Source of the DNA: Bacteroidales bacterium UBA6401
GTDB lineage: Bacteria; Bacteroidota; Bacteroidia; Bacteroidales; UBA932
Assembly (NCBI GenBank): GCA_002438635.1
Contig: DJPX01000030.1
Coordinates: forward strand, 1-31,420
DNA: 31,420 nucleotides
Reading direction: 5' to 3'
Shown in pieces: positions 15,509 to 23,193 of the stretch (within the stretch, counting starts at the first letter, position 1; each line of letters starts with the position of its first letter). The notes under the pieces were generated by a model. The model saw nothing but the letters and a program-made list of their open reading frames with translations. It was not told the DNA's origin and did no database searches. Made by a program: the position numbers and the translations under genes.

Positions 15509-16381
15509 ATGCAAAGAGAATTTTCAGTAGCAGGACATATTTTTAGGGTCATTATTCCTGATGAAAGTCCATTATGGGGCTTGATGGGTCAATATGACCC
15601 TTTTGCTGTTAAGAATAATAATGGAGCGATTTTCGAACTGAATGTAGTGAACGAACTGGATGAGGGCGAAAGAGTTCTATATTATGACCAGCCGACTGAG
15701 CCGGGAGAGACTAAAATTGTTATATATAAAAGTGGGGTGAATTGGCTTTTCGAATCTTCCCCCACTTCCGATATGAAAGTGTCTATGCGTTTATGGATGA
15801 ACGAATCATTCACGCACTCAATGCTTCAAATATTGGATGAGACCCAGTCTCTATTCGCACTGAATAACGCTTTGATGCTGCAATATGCTTTTAGAACATC
15901 CGGCTTAGCTACATTAGAGATGCACGCCTCTGTTATTGAAAATGGAGGTAAGGCATATCTTTTTTTAGCGAAAAGTGGGACAGGGAAAAGCACCCATTCT
16001 CGGATGTGGCTGAAAAATATCCCCGGAAGTCACTTGCTCAACGACGATAATCCTATCGTAAGAGTGCTCTCGGATGGCACTGTTATGGTGTATGGCTCGC
16101 CTTGGAGTGGCAAGACGGCTTGTTATCATAATGAGTCCTATCCGGTAGGGGCGATGGTAGAGATAAGAAGAGCTCTGTATGATAAAATTACGCCTTTAGG
16201 AACTGTCAGCGCGTATGCTCTAGTCTATTCATCTACTTCTGGGATTAAGTTCGATGCCAAGATGGCTGATGATCTGCATACTACGCTATGCGGGGTCGTA
16301 AAAAAAGTACACTGTTTTACTCTCGAGTGCCTTCCTGACGCACAGGCAGCGCTGGTATGTTATAATGGAGTTAAAGGATGA
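15509..16381 (+). CDS. HprK-like P-loop kinase domain protein
   Basis: 290 residues from the ATG at 15509; the frame extends to a TTG at 15500, but that codon sits inside the -7 element. The C-terminal half resembles the HPr kinase/PEPCK-like P-loop fold: MHASVI (138-143), LAKSGTGKSTHSRMW (153-167, Lys160), HLLNDDNPIVR (175-185, Asp179/Asp180) and YGSPWSGKT (195-203). The first 130 residues match no family I recognise. Such stand-alone HprK-like proteins occur with PqqD-like and ABC transporter genes in peptide gene clusters, and relatives in lasso clusters such as paeninodin phosphorylate the precursor peptide. A peptide or protein kinase role is inferred. Its TGA overlaps the next gene's ATG by four bases. 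Confidence 0.8.
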   Translation: MQREFSVAGHIFRVIIPDESPLWGLMGQYDPFAVKNNNGAIFELNVVNELDEGERVLYYDQPTEPGETKIVIYKSGVNWLFESSPTSDMKVSMRLWMNESFTHSMLQILDETQSLFALNNALMLQYAFRTSGLATLEMHASVIENGGKAYLFLAKSGTGKSTHSRMWLKNIPGSHLLNDDNPIVRVLSDGTVMVYGSPWSGKTACYHNESYPVGAMVEIRRALYDKITPLGTVSAYALVYSSTSGIKFDAKMADDLHTTLCGVVKKVHCFTLECLPDAQAALVCYNGVKG

Positions 16382-16839
16382 GTTTTGTAGTACCAAACAG
16401 AATATTGTTTGCCAATGTTTGTGAACTGCTCTCTCAAGGTAAAACTGTAGTTATAGAGGTAAAGGGATGCTCTATGTTACCTTTTATAGTGGGGGATAGG
16501 GATAGTGTGAAATTGGCCCAAACATGGTGGGGTGTAGGCGATGCTGTACTCTCAAAGTTACCAAATGGCGAATATGTCCTTCACCGCGTTCAAAAGATTG
16601 AAGGAAAGAGTGTGGTACTTAAGGGCGATGGGAATTTGAAAGGAACTGAAATATGTGCACTCTCCGATGTGAAGGGAAAGGTGGTGGAGGTGCTGAAAAA
16701 TGGGAAGCGCCCGGTTGATGTATCAAGCTCCTTGTATCGGACTCGTGTAAAGTTTTGGAATGCTCAGCCGTATCTGATAAGGCGTGTGGTGTTGGCCGTA
16801 TACAGAAGACTTATTGTATTGAAAATAAGAAAGAAATAA
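16378..16839 (+). CDS. Small S24/S26-type (SipW-like) peptidase
   Basis: 153 residues. VKGCSMLPFIVGDRDSV (28-44) holds the GxSMxP motif with candidate nucleophile Ser32. YVLHRVQKIEG (66-76) holds His69 in the place of the general base of SipW/ER-type signal peptidases, and KGDGN (82-86) is the next conserved box. No transmembrane helix is visible at the N-terminus; the C-terminal end is strongly basic and amphipathic (YLIRRVVLAVYRRLIVLKIRKK). It could cut a leader peptide, or it may be a non-catalytic relative. Overlap with the kinase gene and a 13-base gap to the PqqD-like gene place it in the same operon. Confidence 0.8.
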   Translation: MSFVVPNRILFANVCELLSQGKTVVIEVKGCSMLPFIVGDRDSVKLAQTWWGVGDAVLSKLPNGEYVLHRVQKIEGKSVVLKGDGNLKGTEICALSDVKGKVVEVLKNGKRPVDVSSSLYRTRVKFWNAQPYLIRRVVLAVYRRLIVLKIRKK

Positions 16840-16852
16840 CACAATAACAATT

Positions 16853-17122
16853 ATGAAGATAGCAGATGGTTTTAAATTAAGAGAAATTTGTGGGGAATAT
16901 GTAGTCGTTCCGGAGGACGCTAGACTGGTGAATTTTAATAAAATGCTTTCACTTAATGGCTCTGCGGCCTTTTTGTGGAAGTCCGTTAGTGGACGTGATT
17001 TTGATCTTGATACGCTTGCCGATCTTTTGGTGGAAGAGTATGAAATAGATAGGAAGATTGCACTTTCGGATGCTCGTGCCCTTTTGGATAAATGGATCGA
17101 AATCGGAGTAATAGTCGATTGA
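16853..17122 (+). CDS. PqqD-family protein (RiPP recognition element)
   Basis: 89 residues, the normal PqqD size, with the family pattern FKLREICGEYVVVPEDARLVNFNKMLSLNGSAAFLWKSV followed by a helical half (DLDTLADLLVEEYEIDRKIALSDARALLDKW). PqqD-like domains bind leader peptides of ribosomally made, post-translationally modified peptides and hand them to modifying enzymes. Its TGA overlaps the ABC transporter ATG (TGATG), so the two are translationally coupled. The bound peptide is unknown; no precursor gene is visible beside it. Confidence 0.85.
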   Translation: MKIADGFKLREICGEYVVVPEDARLVNFNKMLSLNGSAAFLWKSVSGRDFDLDTLADLLVEEYEIDRKIALSDARALLDKWIEIGVIVD

Positions 17123-18750
17123 TGAAGGATTTTAAAGTTTGTCTTAACGGGCTTGTTAAGTTACTGCGCCCTATTCTCCCGAGAGTTCTCGGATGTAGTT
17201 TCGTGTACCTTTTGGAGGCTGCCTGTTCGCTGGCGTTTGTATGGTACAGTAAGCGAGTGGTAGATATCGCTACAGGGCTTTTGGATGCTTCTTTAAATCG
17301 AAATGTCTTTATAATGGTCATCTTGATGGTGGCACAAATAGGGTTTAGAATTTTTTCTAAAAGGATAGAAGGGGAGGTAAGTGTAAAGGCTAAACTGGAT
17401 ATTAGAAAGAGGGCATTTGACAAGGCTTTAAGTAGCAGTTGGAATGGAAGGGATAAATATCACAGCGCCGATGTGGTTAATAGATTGGAGGAAGATATAC
17501 GGGTCGTAAGTGAGTTTTTGTGTGTAAGTTTGCCTTCAGCGGTGGTTACCATCGTACAGCTTATTGCTGCAGCCACGATGCTTTTTATCTTTTCAAGTAA
17601 ACTAGCCTGGATAATAATATGGATAATGCCAGTCGCTGTGGTAGCGGCACGTTTGTATTTCAAGAAATTAAGGGCATTATCTTCTGATATCAGAACTCTT
17701 GATGGGCGAATACAGGGCCACATCCAGGAACATCTTCAGAGCCGTATTCTTATAAAGACGCTTGGCGCAGAGAAGATGGTAGGAGATAAGTTGGACAAAC
17801 TACAGTACGACGAACTGTCAAAGACTCGAACACGCTTGGACTACTCCGCCATTTCCCGTTTTTTTATGCAGGCAGGATTTTCCGCAGGCTATTTAACGGC
17901 TTTTCTGTGGGGCGTTTATGGTTTGCGTGATGGAAGTGTGACATACGGACTTATGGTGGCTTTTCTTCAATTAGTTGGTCAGGTACAAAGGCCGGTCGCT
18001 TCATTGGCATCATATATTCCTGCTTTTATAAAGGCTCTTTCTTCAGAGGAGAGGCTTTTGGATATTGATGAAATGAAAAACGATGCCACTCAGGGGCAGA
18101 GAATTTTAAGTGGGGCTCTTTCTGTTTCAGTTAAGAACTTGTGCTTTTCCTATGAGAATGGAACAAAGGTATTTGATGATTTTTCCTGTGATTTTGAGTC
18201 GGGTGAACTTACTGCCGTATGTGGGCCTACGGGAAAGGGGAAGAGTACTTTAGCGGCTTTAATTTTGGGAGTTCTAAAACCTAATTCAGGAAGTATTACC
18301 ATTTCGAATAAGAAAGAGAATATACCTGTGGGTATGGATACGAGAGGTAATTTTATGTATGTTCCTCAGGGAAATTCCCTTTTAAGTGGGACGATAAAGG
18401 AGAATTTGCTACTCGCCAGGCCTAATGCCACTGAAGAAGAATTGGCAGATGTGCTGCATTGCGCTGCTGCAGACTTCGTTTTCGACCTGCCTTTAGGCAT
18501 CGACACCCAGTGCAGTGAGGTAGGAAAGGGTCTTAGTGAGGGCCAATGCCAACGTATAGCCATAGCCCGTGCTTTATTGCACGATGGTGGTATTCTTATT
18601 TTAGATGAGTCTACTTCAGCATTGGATCCTGCAACGGAGATGACTGTCCTTGAGCGACTTCACGAAAGGTATTACCACTCGAAGACTATTATATGCATTA
18701 CTCATAGGGTGGCTGTGGCAGACCTTGCAGACCACGTTATCTCGCTTTAG
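17122..18750 (+). CDS. ABC exporter, fused membrane and ATPase domains
   Basis: 542 residues from the ATG at 17122. The first 310 residues hold the six-helix exporter membrane domain. The ATPase domain has Walker A GPTGKGKST (368-376), Q-loop VPQG (414-417), signature LSEGQCQRIAIARALL (471-486), Walker B ILILDE (491-496) with D-loop SALD, and H-loop His528. There is no N-terminal C39 peptidase domain, so leader cleavage, if any, would need another enzyme such as the S26-like protein encoded upstream. It likely exports the product handled by the kinase/PqqD proteins across the inner membrane. It is the last gene of the operon and faces apbE tail to tail. Confidence 0.9.
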   Translation: MKDFKVCLNGLVKLLRPILPRVLGCSFVYLLEAACSLAFVWYSKRVVDIATGLLDASLNRNVFIMVILMVAQIGFRIFSKRIEGEVSVKAKLDIRKRAFDKALSSSWNGRDKYHSADVVNRLEEDIRVVSEFLCVSLPSAVVTIVQLIAAATMLFIFSSKLAWIIIWIMPVAVVAARLYFKKLRALSSDIRTLDGRIQGHIQEHLQSRILIKTLGAEKMVGDKLDKLQYDELSKTRTRLDYSAISRFFMQAGFSAGYLTAFLWGVYGLRDGSVTYGLMVAFLQLVGQVQRPVASLASYIPAFIKALSSEERLLDIDEMKNDATQGQRILSGALSVSVKNLCFSYENGTKVFDDFSCDFESGELTAVCGPTGKGKSTLAALILGVLKPNSGSITISNKKENIPVGMDTRGNFMYVPQGNSLLSGTIKENLLLARPNATEEELADVLHCAAADFVFDLPLGIDTQCSEVGKGLSEGQCQRIAIARALLHDGGILILDESTSALDPATEMTVLERLHERYYHSKTIICITHRVAVADLADHVISL

Positions 18751-18771
18751 AAGCATTTCAAAACAGCTTCT
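18749..18771. terminator. Possible weak bidirectional terminator between ABC transporter and apbE
   Basis: AGAAGC (18749-18754) and GCTTCT (18766-18771) form a six-pair stem with an 11-base loop in the 27-base gap between convergent genes. There is no good T-run, so the call is weak. Confidence 0.25.
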
Positions 18772-18777
18772 TAGTAT

Positions 18778-19791
18778 CTACCAGTTTTTCCACACTCCGT
18801 CTTCACTTATCAGAAAAGCGTGTATATGTGGATGATCGCACAAATATTCGATAGACTCCTCTTTTCCAATTACCATAAAAAAGGTAGCAAGAGCATCGGC
18901 TTCGCTAGCATTTGGCGCTGTTACTGTGGCACTTAAGAGTGAATGTGAAACAGGATACCCCGTACGAGGATCTATGGTGTGGGAGTATTTTTTCCCATCT
19001 TTGATATAGAATTTTCTATAGTTTCCTGAAGTTACCACGCCTAGTGCTTGACCTTCTGAATTCCAGATTTCTTTTATGTCGGCTCCCGGGGTGTTGTTTC
19101 CATCCACCGGATTATCTACGGCAATAGTCCAGCCAAGTCCGCTGGGGCCATTGCCACAGCAGTAGATTTCTCCTATGTCGACTAACATATCTTTTACGCC
19201 ATATTTTTTTAGAAGATCTGCCACAGCATCACAGCTATATCCTTGAGCGATAGCATTAAAGTTAAGCTGTGGAGGAGCGTTTTCCCCCTTGCGAAGGAGG
19301 TCTGTGCTACGGATTTTTTCCCCTATAAGGGATTTTAGTTCCGATGGTTTTTTAAGTCTTGCTGTGCCGCATGCACCAAGGCACTCTTTGATTTGTTCTT
19401 CGGTCGGATCGGAAGATGCTTTGAATCCGAAACCCCAGAGGTCAAATAAGGGTCCGCATGCCACGTCAAATGCTCCTTCCGAGCGTTCCCACATATCGTA
19501 TGATAATTCGTATAGGTCGAAGAACATAGGAGAAAGAATAATGGAGTCCCCCGAATTGAATTGGCTTAAAAGAGAATGCGAGTTATATCCGGATAGAGTA
19601 TTGTCTATTTCGGTGAGCAGGCTGTCTACTTTTATTTGAAGCTCTGCTGGTTTTATACTTGCGCCTTTGTACTTGACGCGGTAGATGTCTCCTTGTGCCG
19701 GTCCTTGAAATTGAAAATAAGGTTCTTTGTGGCAGGCTGAAAATAAAAGGGCGCCTAATAATATGATTGAAAGAGCATGTGTTTTTCCCAT
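18778..19791 (-). CDS. apbE: FAD:protein FMN transferase (ApbE), lipoprotein
   Basis: 337 residues from the ATG at 19791. Signal with lipobox LFSAC (Cys20) points to a membrane-anchored periplasmic protein. Family motifs: IDNTLSGYNSHSLLSQFN, GAFDVACGPLFDLWGFG, AIAQGYSCDAVADLLKKYGV, LVDIGEIYCCG, SHTIDPRTGYPVSH and EADALATFFMVIGKE. ApbE moves FMN from FAD onto Thr residues of redox proteins such as Rnf/Nqr subunits in a Mg2+-dependent way. An upstream in-frame ATG at 19812 would add residues before the signal and is not preferred. It stands alone between convergent and divergent neighbours; no target protein gene is in the window. Confidence 0.92.
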   Translation of the reverse strand: MGKTHALSIILLGALLFSACHKEPYFQFQGPAQGDIYRVKYKGASIKPAELQIKVDSLLTEIDNTLSGYNSHSLLSQFNSGDSIILSPMFFDLYELSYDMWERSEGAFDVACGPLFDLWGFGFKASSDPTEEQIKECLGACGTARLKKPSELKSLIGEKIRSTDLLRKGENAPPQLNFNAIAQGYSCDAVADLLKKYGVKDMLVDIGEIYCCGNGPSGLGWTIAVDNPVDGNNTPGADIKEIWNSEGQALGVVTSGNYRKFYIKDGKKYSHTIDPRTGYPVSHSLLSATVTAPNASEADALATFFMVIGKEESIEYLCDHPHIHAFLISEDGVWKNW

Positions 19792-19872
19792 AACGGCAAA
19801 GTATTTGTACAAAAATAGGGTTTTTTTCCTCTAAAATATGCATCTTTGTAGGATATTTTATTTAAAGTAGAG

Positions 19873-20832
19873 ATGAAGTATATAAAGGTAGTAGCGGCTT
19901 TGGCCTTGGGGGCTCTTGTATATGCCTCGTGTAAGAAAGATGAAGATAGTACGACGACTTATAAATCTTTGTCAGGTGATTTAAGTGTAGGGGTGGAACT
20001 CCCTGTTTTTGTAAATCCTGGTGATCAGTTCATTTTTAAGTCTTCTGGAGTGGAAGTGCCTGACAGTGAAACTGATGCGGAAGTTGTCCGCGTGTACACA
20101 TATAAGAATTCGGAAGATAATGTAAAGGATACTATTGACACCTATTCGGTTACGATTCCGGATATAGTAGGGGAATACACGATTACGGCTACGGCAGAGG
20201 CAAAAGGTTATTATACTAAAACTAAAAAGTTAACTACTACAGTCGTAAGTCAAAAATCTCTCACCGAATGTGATCGCAAGGATTTGCCTCAAATAGTAGA
20301 TGCTCGTGATTCTAAAAGATATCGCATTACCACAATAAACGGAAAGTCGTGGTTAGCCGAGAACCTAGCATACTATCAGAAAGATGAGGATGGGAAATAT
20401 CTATTAGGAAGTTCATATTATAGCGTAAAGGCTACGGATGACATTATGGGTGGATTTTATACTTGGGAGGATGCTATAAAGGCGTGTCCTGAAGGGTGGC
20501 GAATTCCTACAGTTTCAGAATGGGATAGTTTAGGTGGAATATCTGGCGACATGATGTGCGATGCCTATTATAATGGTGAAAGATTATGGGAATTCTGGCC
20601 TGAAGTTAAGAAAACAAATAAGTATAAACTCTATATAATGCCTTTCGGTTATGCTACCCTGATAGATAAAGAGTATAGTTTTACGGGATTTAATGATTAT
20701 GCTTTTTATTGGGCAGACGATAATGGCAATCCGGTATGTAAATATATTTTTGTTTCTACACCTAAGGTCCTTGAATGGGGTGATGTAAGTAAGACAGATT
20801 TTGCGGCACAAATCCGATGCATTAAGGAATAG
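19873..20832 (+). CDS. FISUMP-domain lipoprotein
   Basis: 319 residues with a lipoprotein signal (VVAALALGALVYASC, Cys20). Residues about 25-130 look like one beta-sandwich. Residues about 140-319 match the Fibrobacter succinogenes major paralogous domain: DARDSKRYRITTINGKSWLAENL, GGFYTWEDAIKACPEGWRIPTVSEWDSL, the late block FNDYAFYWADD and the final AAQIRCIKE. This domain is common in surface lipoproteins of Bacteroidota and Fibrobacteres; its function is not established, though a C-type-lectin-like fold is often suspected. The last 11 bases overlap the comEC-like gene on the other strand. Confidence 0.85.
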   Translation: MKYIKVVAALALGALVYASCKKDEDSTTTYKSLSGDLSVGVELPVFVNPGDQFIFKSSGVEVPDSETDAEVVRVYTYKNSEDNVKDTIDTYSVTIPDIVGEYTITATAEAKGYYTKTKKLTTTVVSQKSLTECDRKDLPQIVDARDSKRYRITTINGKSWLAENLAYYQKDEDGKYLLGSSYYSVKATDDIMGGFYTWEDAIKACPEGWRIPTVSEWDSLGGISGDMMCDAYYNGERLWEFWPEVKKTNKYKLYIMPFGYATLIDKEYSFTGFNDYAFYWADDNGNPVCKYIFVSTPKVLEWGDVSKTDFAAQIRCIKE

Positions 20833-21895
20833 CTGATATCTTTTCTAAAAGATTTATCAATAGAAGAGCACATCTTTGTGTGACGTTTATGAGCGCTCCA
20901 GGACATATTCCTAGGGCGCTTGTTAATATGCTTAATACGCTAAGATATATTAAGGCTTCGCAAATAGGAATAGCGAATAAATTTGTCAGTAGAAAATATT
21001 TAGGCAGGACTTTAAACTTGTAGGCGACTAAAGGTGCAGTAAACAATTGGCAACTAAGTGACATCGCCAGAGATTTCCATACTCTAAAGACAAGCCCCTT
21101 TTGTATGGGATACCAATTTGCCAAAGGCCTGTATAGTAATATTATGCCGGTACAAGCGAGGTAGGATAATTGAAAAGAGATACTTTCTATTACTTTCGGA
21201 GATAGCGAGAGTTGTATTAGACAAGAAGTTAGCAGGCAGTTTACAGCAGGGGCTTTCCTAGATGGAAGCAGACTATTGATATTGGAAAAACTTATAAACA
21301 GGAAAGCACGCACAAGGGAAGGACTGGCTCCGCAGATGAATGTGTAAAATCCGCTGCAAGATATTATTAGCACACTTTTTATGATTTTCATCGCAGGGCT
21401 GTTTCCTAAGGGCGAAAGCATTTTTCGCGTCATTTCGGCCAATATTCCTAGGTGAAGCCCTGATAGAGCTAGAAGGTGCGATGCGCCACTTGCCCGAAAT
21501 ACAGCTCGGACCTCAGCTGAAAGCTCTTGCCTGTCTGCGCATAGGAGAGCCAATATCAACCCTTTAGCATCTTTATCTTTAATTGGGAGTTCTAGAATGG
21601 CGTTTTTTAGAGCAAGAGAGGATTGTAGAATAAAATCGGGCTGTCCGCTGCCCTCGAAACAGCATTTTCCTACTATCCCTGACAGTATACCACAAAAGAA
21701 GAGTAGCGAACTTGTGATAACTTTGATGTAAGTATTGGCATAAAAAAGTAAGATGGTATCGGCCAATAGAAGCACACCTATTGCAGTGCCATAGTATAGA
21801 AGCGATGCTTCTCCCGATGCCGGGAAATAAAGCGAAGTGAAAACCCCGATGGCAAAGGGGAGTGATATGATAAGAAGCGGACTATTATCCTTCAT
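20822..21895 (-). CDS. ComEC/Rec2-type competence core protein, short form
   Basis: 357 residues from the ATG at 21895. It has about eight to ten hydrophobic segments and the ComEC signature RASGASHLLALSGLHLGIL (134-152), followed by ICGASPSLVRAFLF. Typical ComEC proteins have 600-800 residues with an N-terminal OB-like domain and a C-terminal metallo-beta-lactamase domain; here the C-terminal nuclease-like domain is absent and the N-terminal part is very short. ComEC makes the inner-membrane channel for single-stranded DNA during transformation. The short form could still transport DNA, or could be a remnant. No frameshift was noticed. Its 3' end overlaps the FISUMP gene. Confidence 0.8.
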   Translation of the reverse strand: MKDNSPLLIISLPFAIGVFTSLYFPASGEASLLYYGTAIGVLLLADTILLFYANTYIKVITSSLLFFCGILSGIVGKCCFEGSGQPDFILQSSLALKNAILELPIKDKDAKGLILALLCADRQELSAEVRAVFRASGASHLLALSGLHLGILAEMTRKMLSPLGNSPAMKIIKSVLIISCSGFYTFICGASPSLVRAFLFISFSNINSLLPSRKAPAVNCLLTSCLIQLSLSPKVIESISFQLSYLACTGIILLYRPLANWYPIQKGLVFRVWKSLAMSLSCQLFTAPLVAYKFKVLPKYFLLTNLFAIPICEALIYLSVLSILTSALGICPGALINVTQRCALLLINLLEKISAIP

Positions 21896-21935
21896 AGTTA
21901 TGTTTGGTTTAATGCGAAGATACATCTTTTTTTGC

Positions 21936-21943
21936 TAAATTTG
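21936..21943 (+). promoter_or_regulatory. Promoter -7 element for ackA-ptb
   Basis: TAAATTTG matches TAnnTTTG and lies 26 bases before the ackA ATG at 21970, giving a leader of about 20 bases. No exact -33 TTTG is at the usual spacing. Confidence 0.5.
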
Positions 21944-21969
21944 CGCGCGGAAAACGAATTCTATAGAAT

Positions 21970-23193
21970 ATGAAAATTTTAGTTATAAATTGTGGAAGCT
22001 CGTCGATAAAATACCAGCTTCTAGATATGCGAAGTGAAGAAGATTATTCACTTTTAGCAAAAGGTAATCTCGAAAAAATCTCACTTCCAGACAGTAAGAT
22101 CACCCATAAGCCTACTGGAAAAGCTCCAGTAGTAAAGTGTATGAGTGTTCCAGATCATACAAAGGGGATGCAGATAGTGCTCTCTATGCTTACAGATCCT
22201 ACTTGTGGGGTAATTTCCCATTTTGATGAAATAGATGCTGTAGGCCATCGTATAGTGCAAGGAGCAGACTTTTTTAATGGCTCAGTGATTGTGGATGAGG
22301 ATGTTATGGAGAAGATAAAGATATGTTGTGATTTTGCACCTCTACATAATCCTGCTCATATTCTTGGTATACGCGCAGTTCAGTCCGTATTGCCTAAAGT
22401 TCCGCAAGTGGTAGTTTTTGATACTGCTTTTCATCAGACTATGGCTCCTAAAAATTATATGTATGCTCTTCCATACGAGTATTATGAGAAATACAGGGTT
22501 CGCCGTTACGGAGCACACGGAACTTCTCACCAATATGTAAGCCATGAAGGGGCCAAGGTCGCCGGAATAGACATAAATAACAGTAGGATAATTACTTGCC
22601 ACATAGGTAATGGTAGCTCGGTAACTGCCATAAAAAATGGAAAGTGCGTGGACACCTCTATGGGATTTACTCCTCTTGAGGGTATGATAATGGGAACACG
22701 TTGCGGAATTATAGATGCTAATATAGTTCCTTATATAATGAAGAAGGAAAATCTTACTCCTGACCAGATGACGGATGTAATGAATAAGAAGTCCGGTTTT
22801 ATCGGATTGTCTGGTAAAAGTTCAGATATGCGTGATGTGGTAGGTTTTGCCGAGCAAGGTGATAGCCGTTCACAGCTGGTGGTAGATAAATTGGTGTTGG
22901 ACATAACGAAACTCGTTGCCGCATATATAGCAGAGTTGGGCGGTGTGGATTTGATAGTCTTTACCGCTGGAATTGCAGAGAACAATCCTTGGCTTCGTGA
23001 AGATGTATGTAAGAACTTCGAGTGGATGGGAATACGCATCGACAAGGCTGTTAATGATGTAACTCGCGATGCTGCAATCATTTCCTCTCCAGAGTCATCG
23101 GCTAAGGTGGCTTTGATACCTACTGATGAGGAGCTTATGATTGCTAGAGACACTATGAGACTAACTAAAGGTTTAAAGAGATATGATAAGTAA
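21970..23193 (+). CDS. ackA: Acetate kinase-family acyl kinase
   Basis: 407 residues with the ASKHA acetate-kinase pattern: INCGSSSIKY (Asn7), GHRIVQG (Arg94), VFDTAFHQTM (Asp151), YGAHGTSHQYV (His183), IGNGSSVTA (Asn214), MGTRCGIIDANI (Arg244) and PTDEELMIARDT (Glu387). Each catalytic residue known from acetate kinase is present, but the usual GTRSGDxDP block reads GTRCGIIDA and GHRVVHGG reads GHRIVQGA. It makes ATP from an acyl phosphate. Its last 11 bases overlap the start of a phosphate butyryltransferase gene rather than a pta gene, so a substrate other than, or in addition to, acetyl phosphate is possible. Confidence 0.9.
   Translation: MKILVINCGSSSIKYQLLDMRSEEDYSLLAKGNLEKISLPDSKITHKPTGKAPVVKCMSVPDHTKGMQIVLSMLTDPTCGVISHFDEIDAVGHRIVQGADFFNGSVIVDEDVMEKIKICCDFAPLHNPAHILGIRAVQSVLPKVPQVVVFDTAFHQTMAPKNYMYALPYEYYEKYRVRRYGAHGTSHQYVSHEGAKVAGIDINNSRIITCHIGNGSSVTAIKNGKCVDTSMGFTPLEGMIMGTRCGIIDANIVPYIMKKENLTPDQMTDVMNKKSGFIGLSGKSSDMRDVVGFAEQGDSRSQLVVDKLVLDITKLVAAYIAELGGVDLIVFTAGIAENNPWLREDVCKNFEWMGIRIDKAVNDVTRDAAIISSPESSAKVALIPTDEELMIARDTMRLTKGLKRYDK

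Noticed and set aside
15070..15552. 160-residue minus-strand frame over the end of the P-type ATPase and the kinase start
   Set aside because: Runs antisense through conserved ATPase motifs and across a promoter; no family match.
15509..18750. Calling the cassette a lasso peptide cluster
   Set aside because: No asparagine-synthase-like cyclase, no transglutaminase-like B2 protein and no precursor are visible, so only a looser peptide-processing role is claimed.
18650..18835. 61-residue plus-strand frame at the end of the ABC transporter, considered as a RiPP precursor
   Set aside because: It overlaps the conserved H-loop region in another frame, lacks a leader/core pattern and runs into the convergent apbE gene.
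22731..23153. 140-residue minus-strand frame inside the acetate kinase gene
   Set aside because: Ser/Thr-rich antisense composition with no recognisable family; shadow of a conserved gene.
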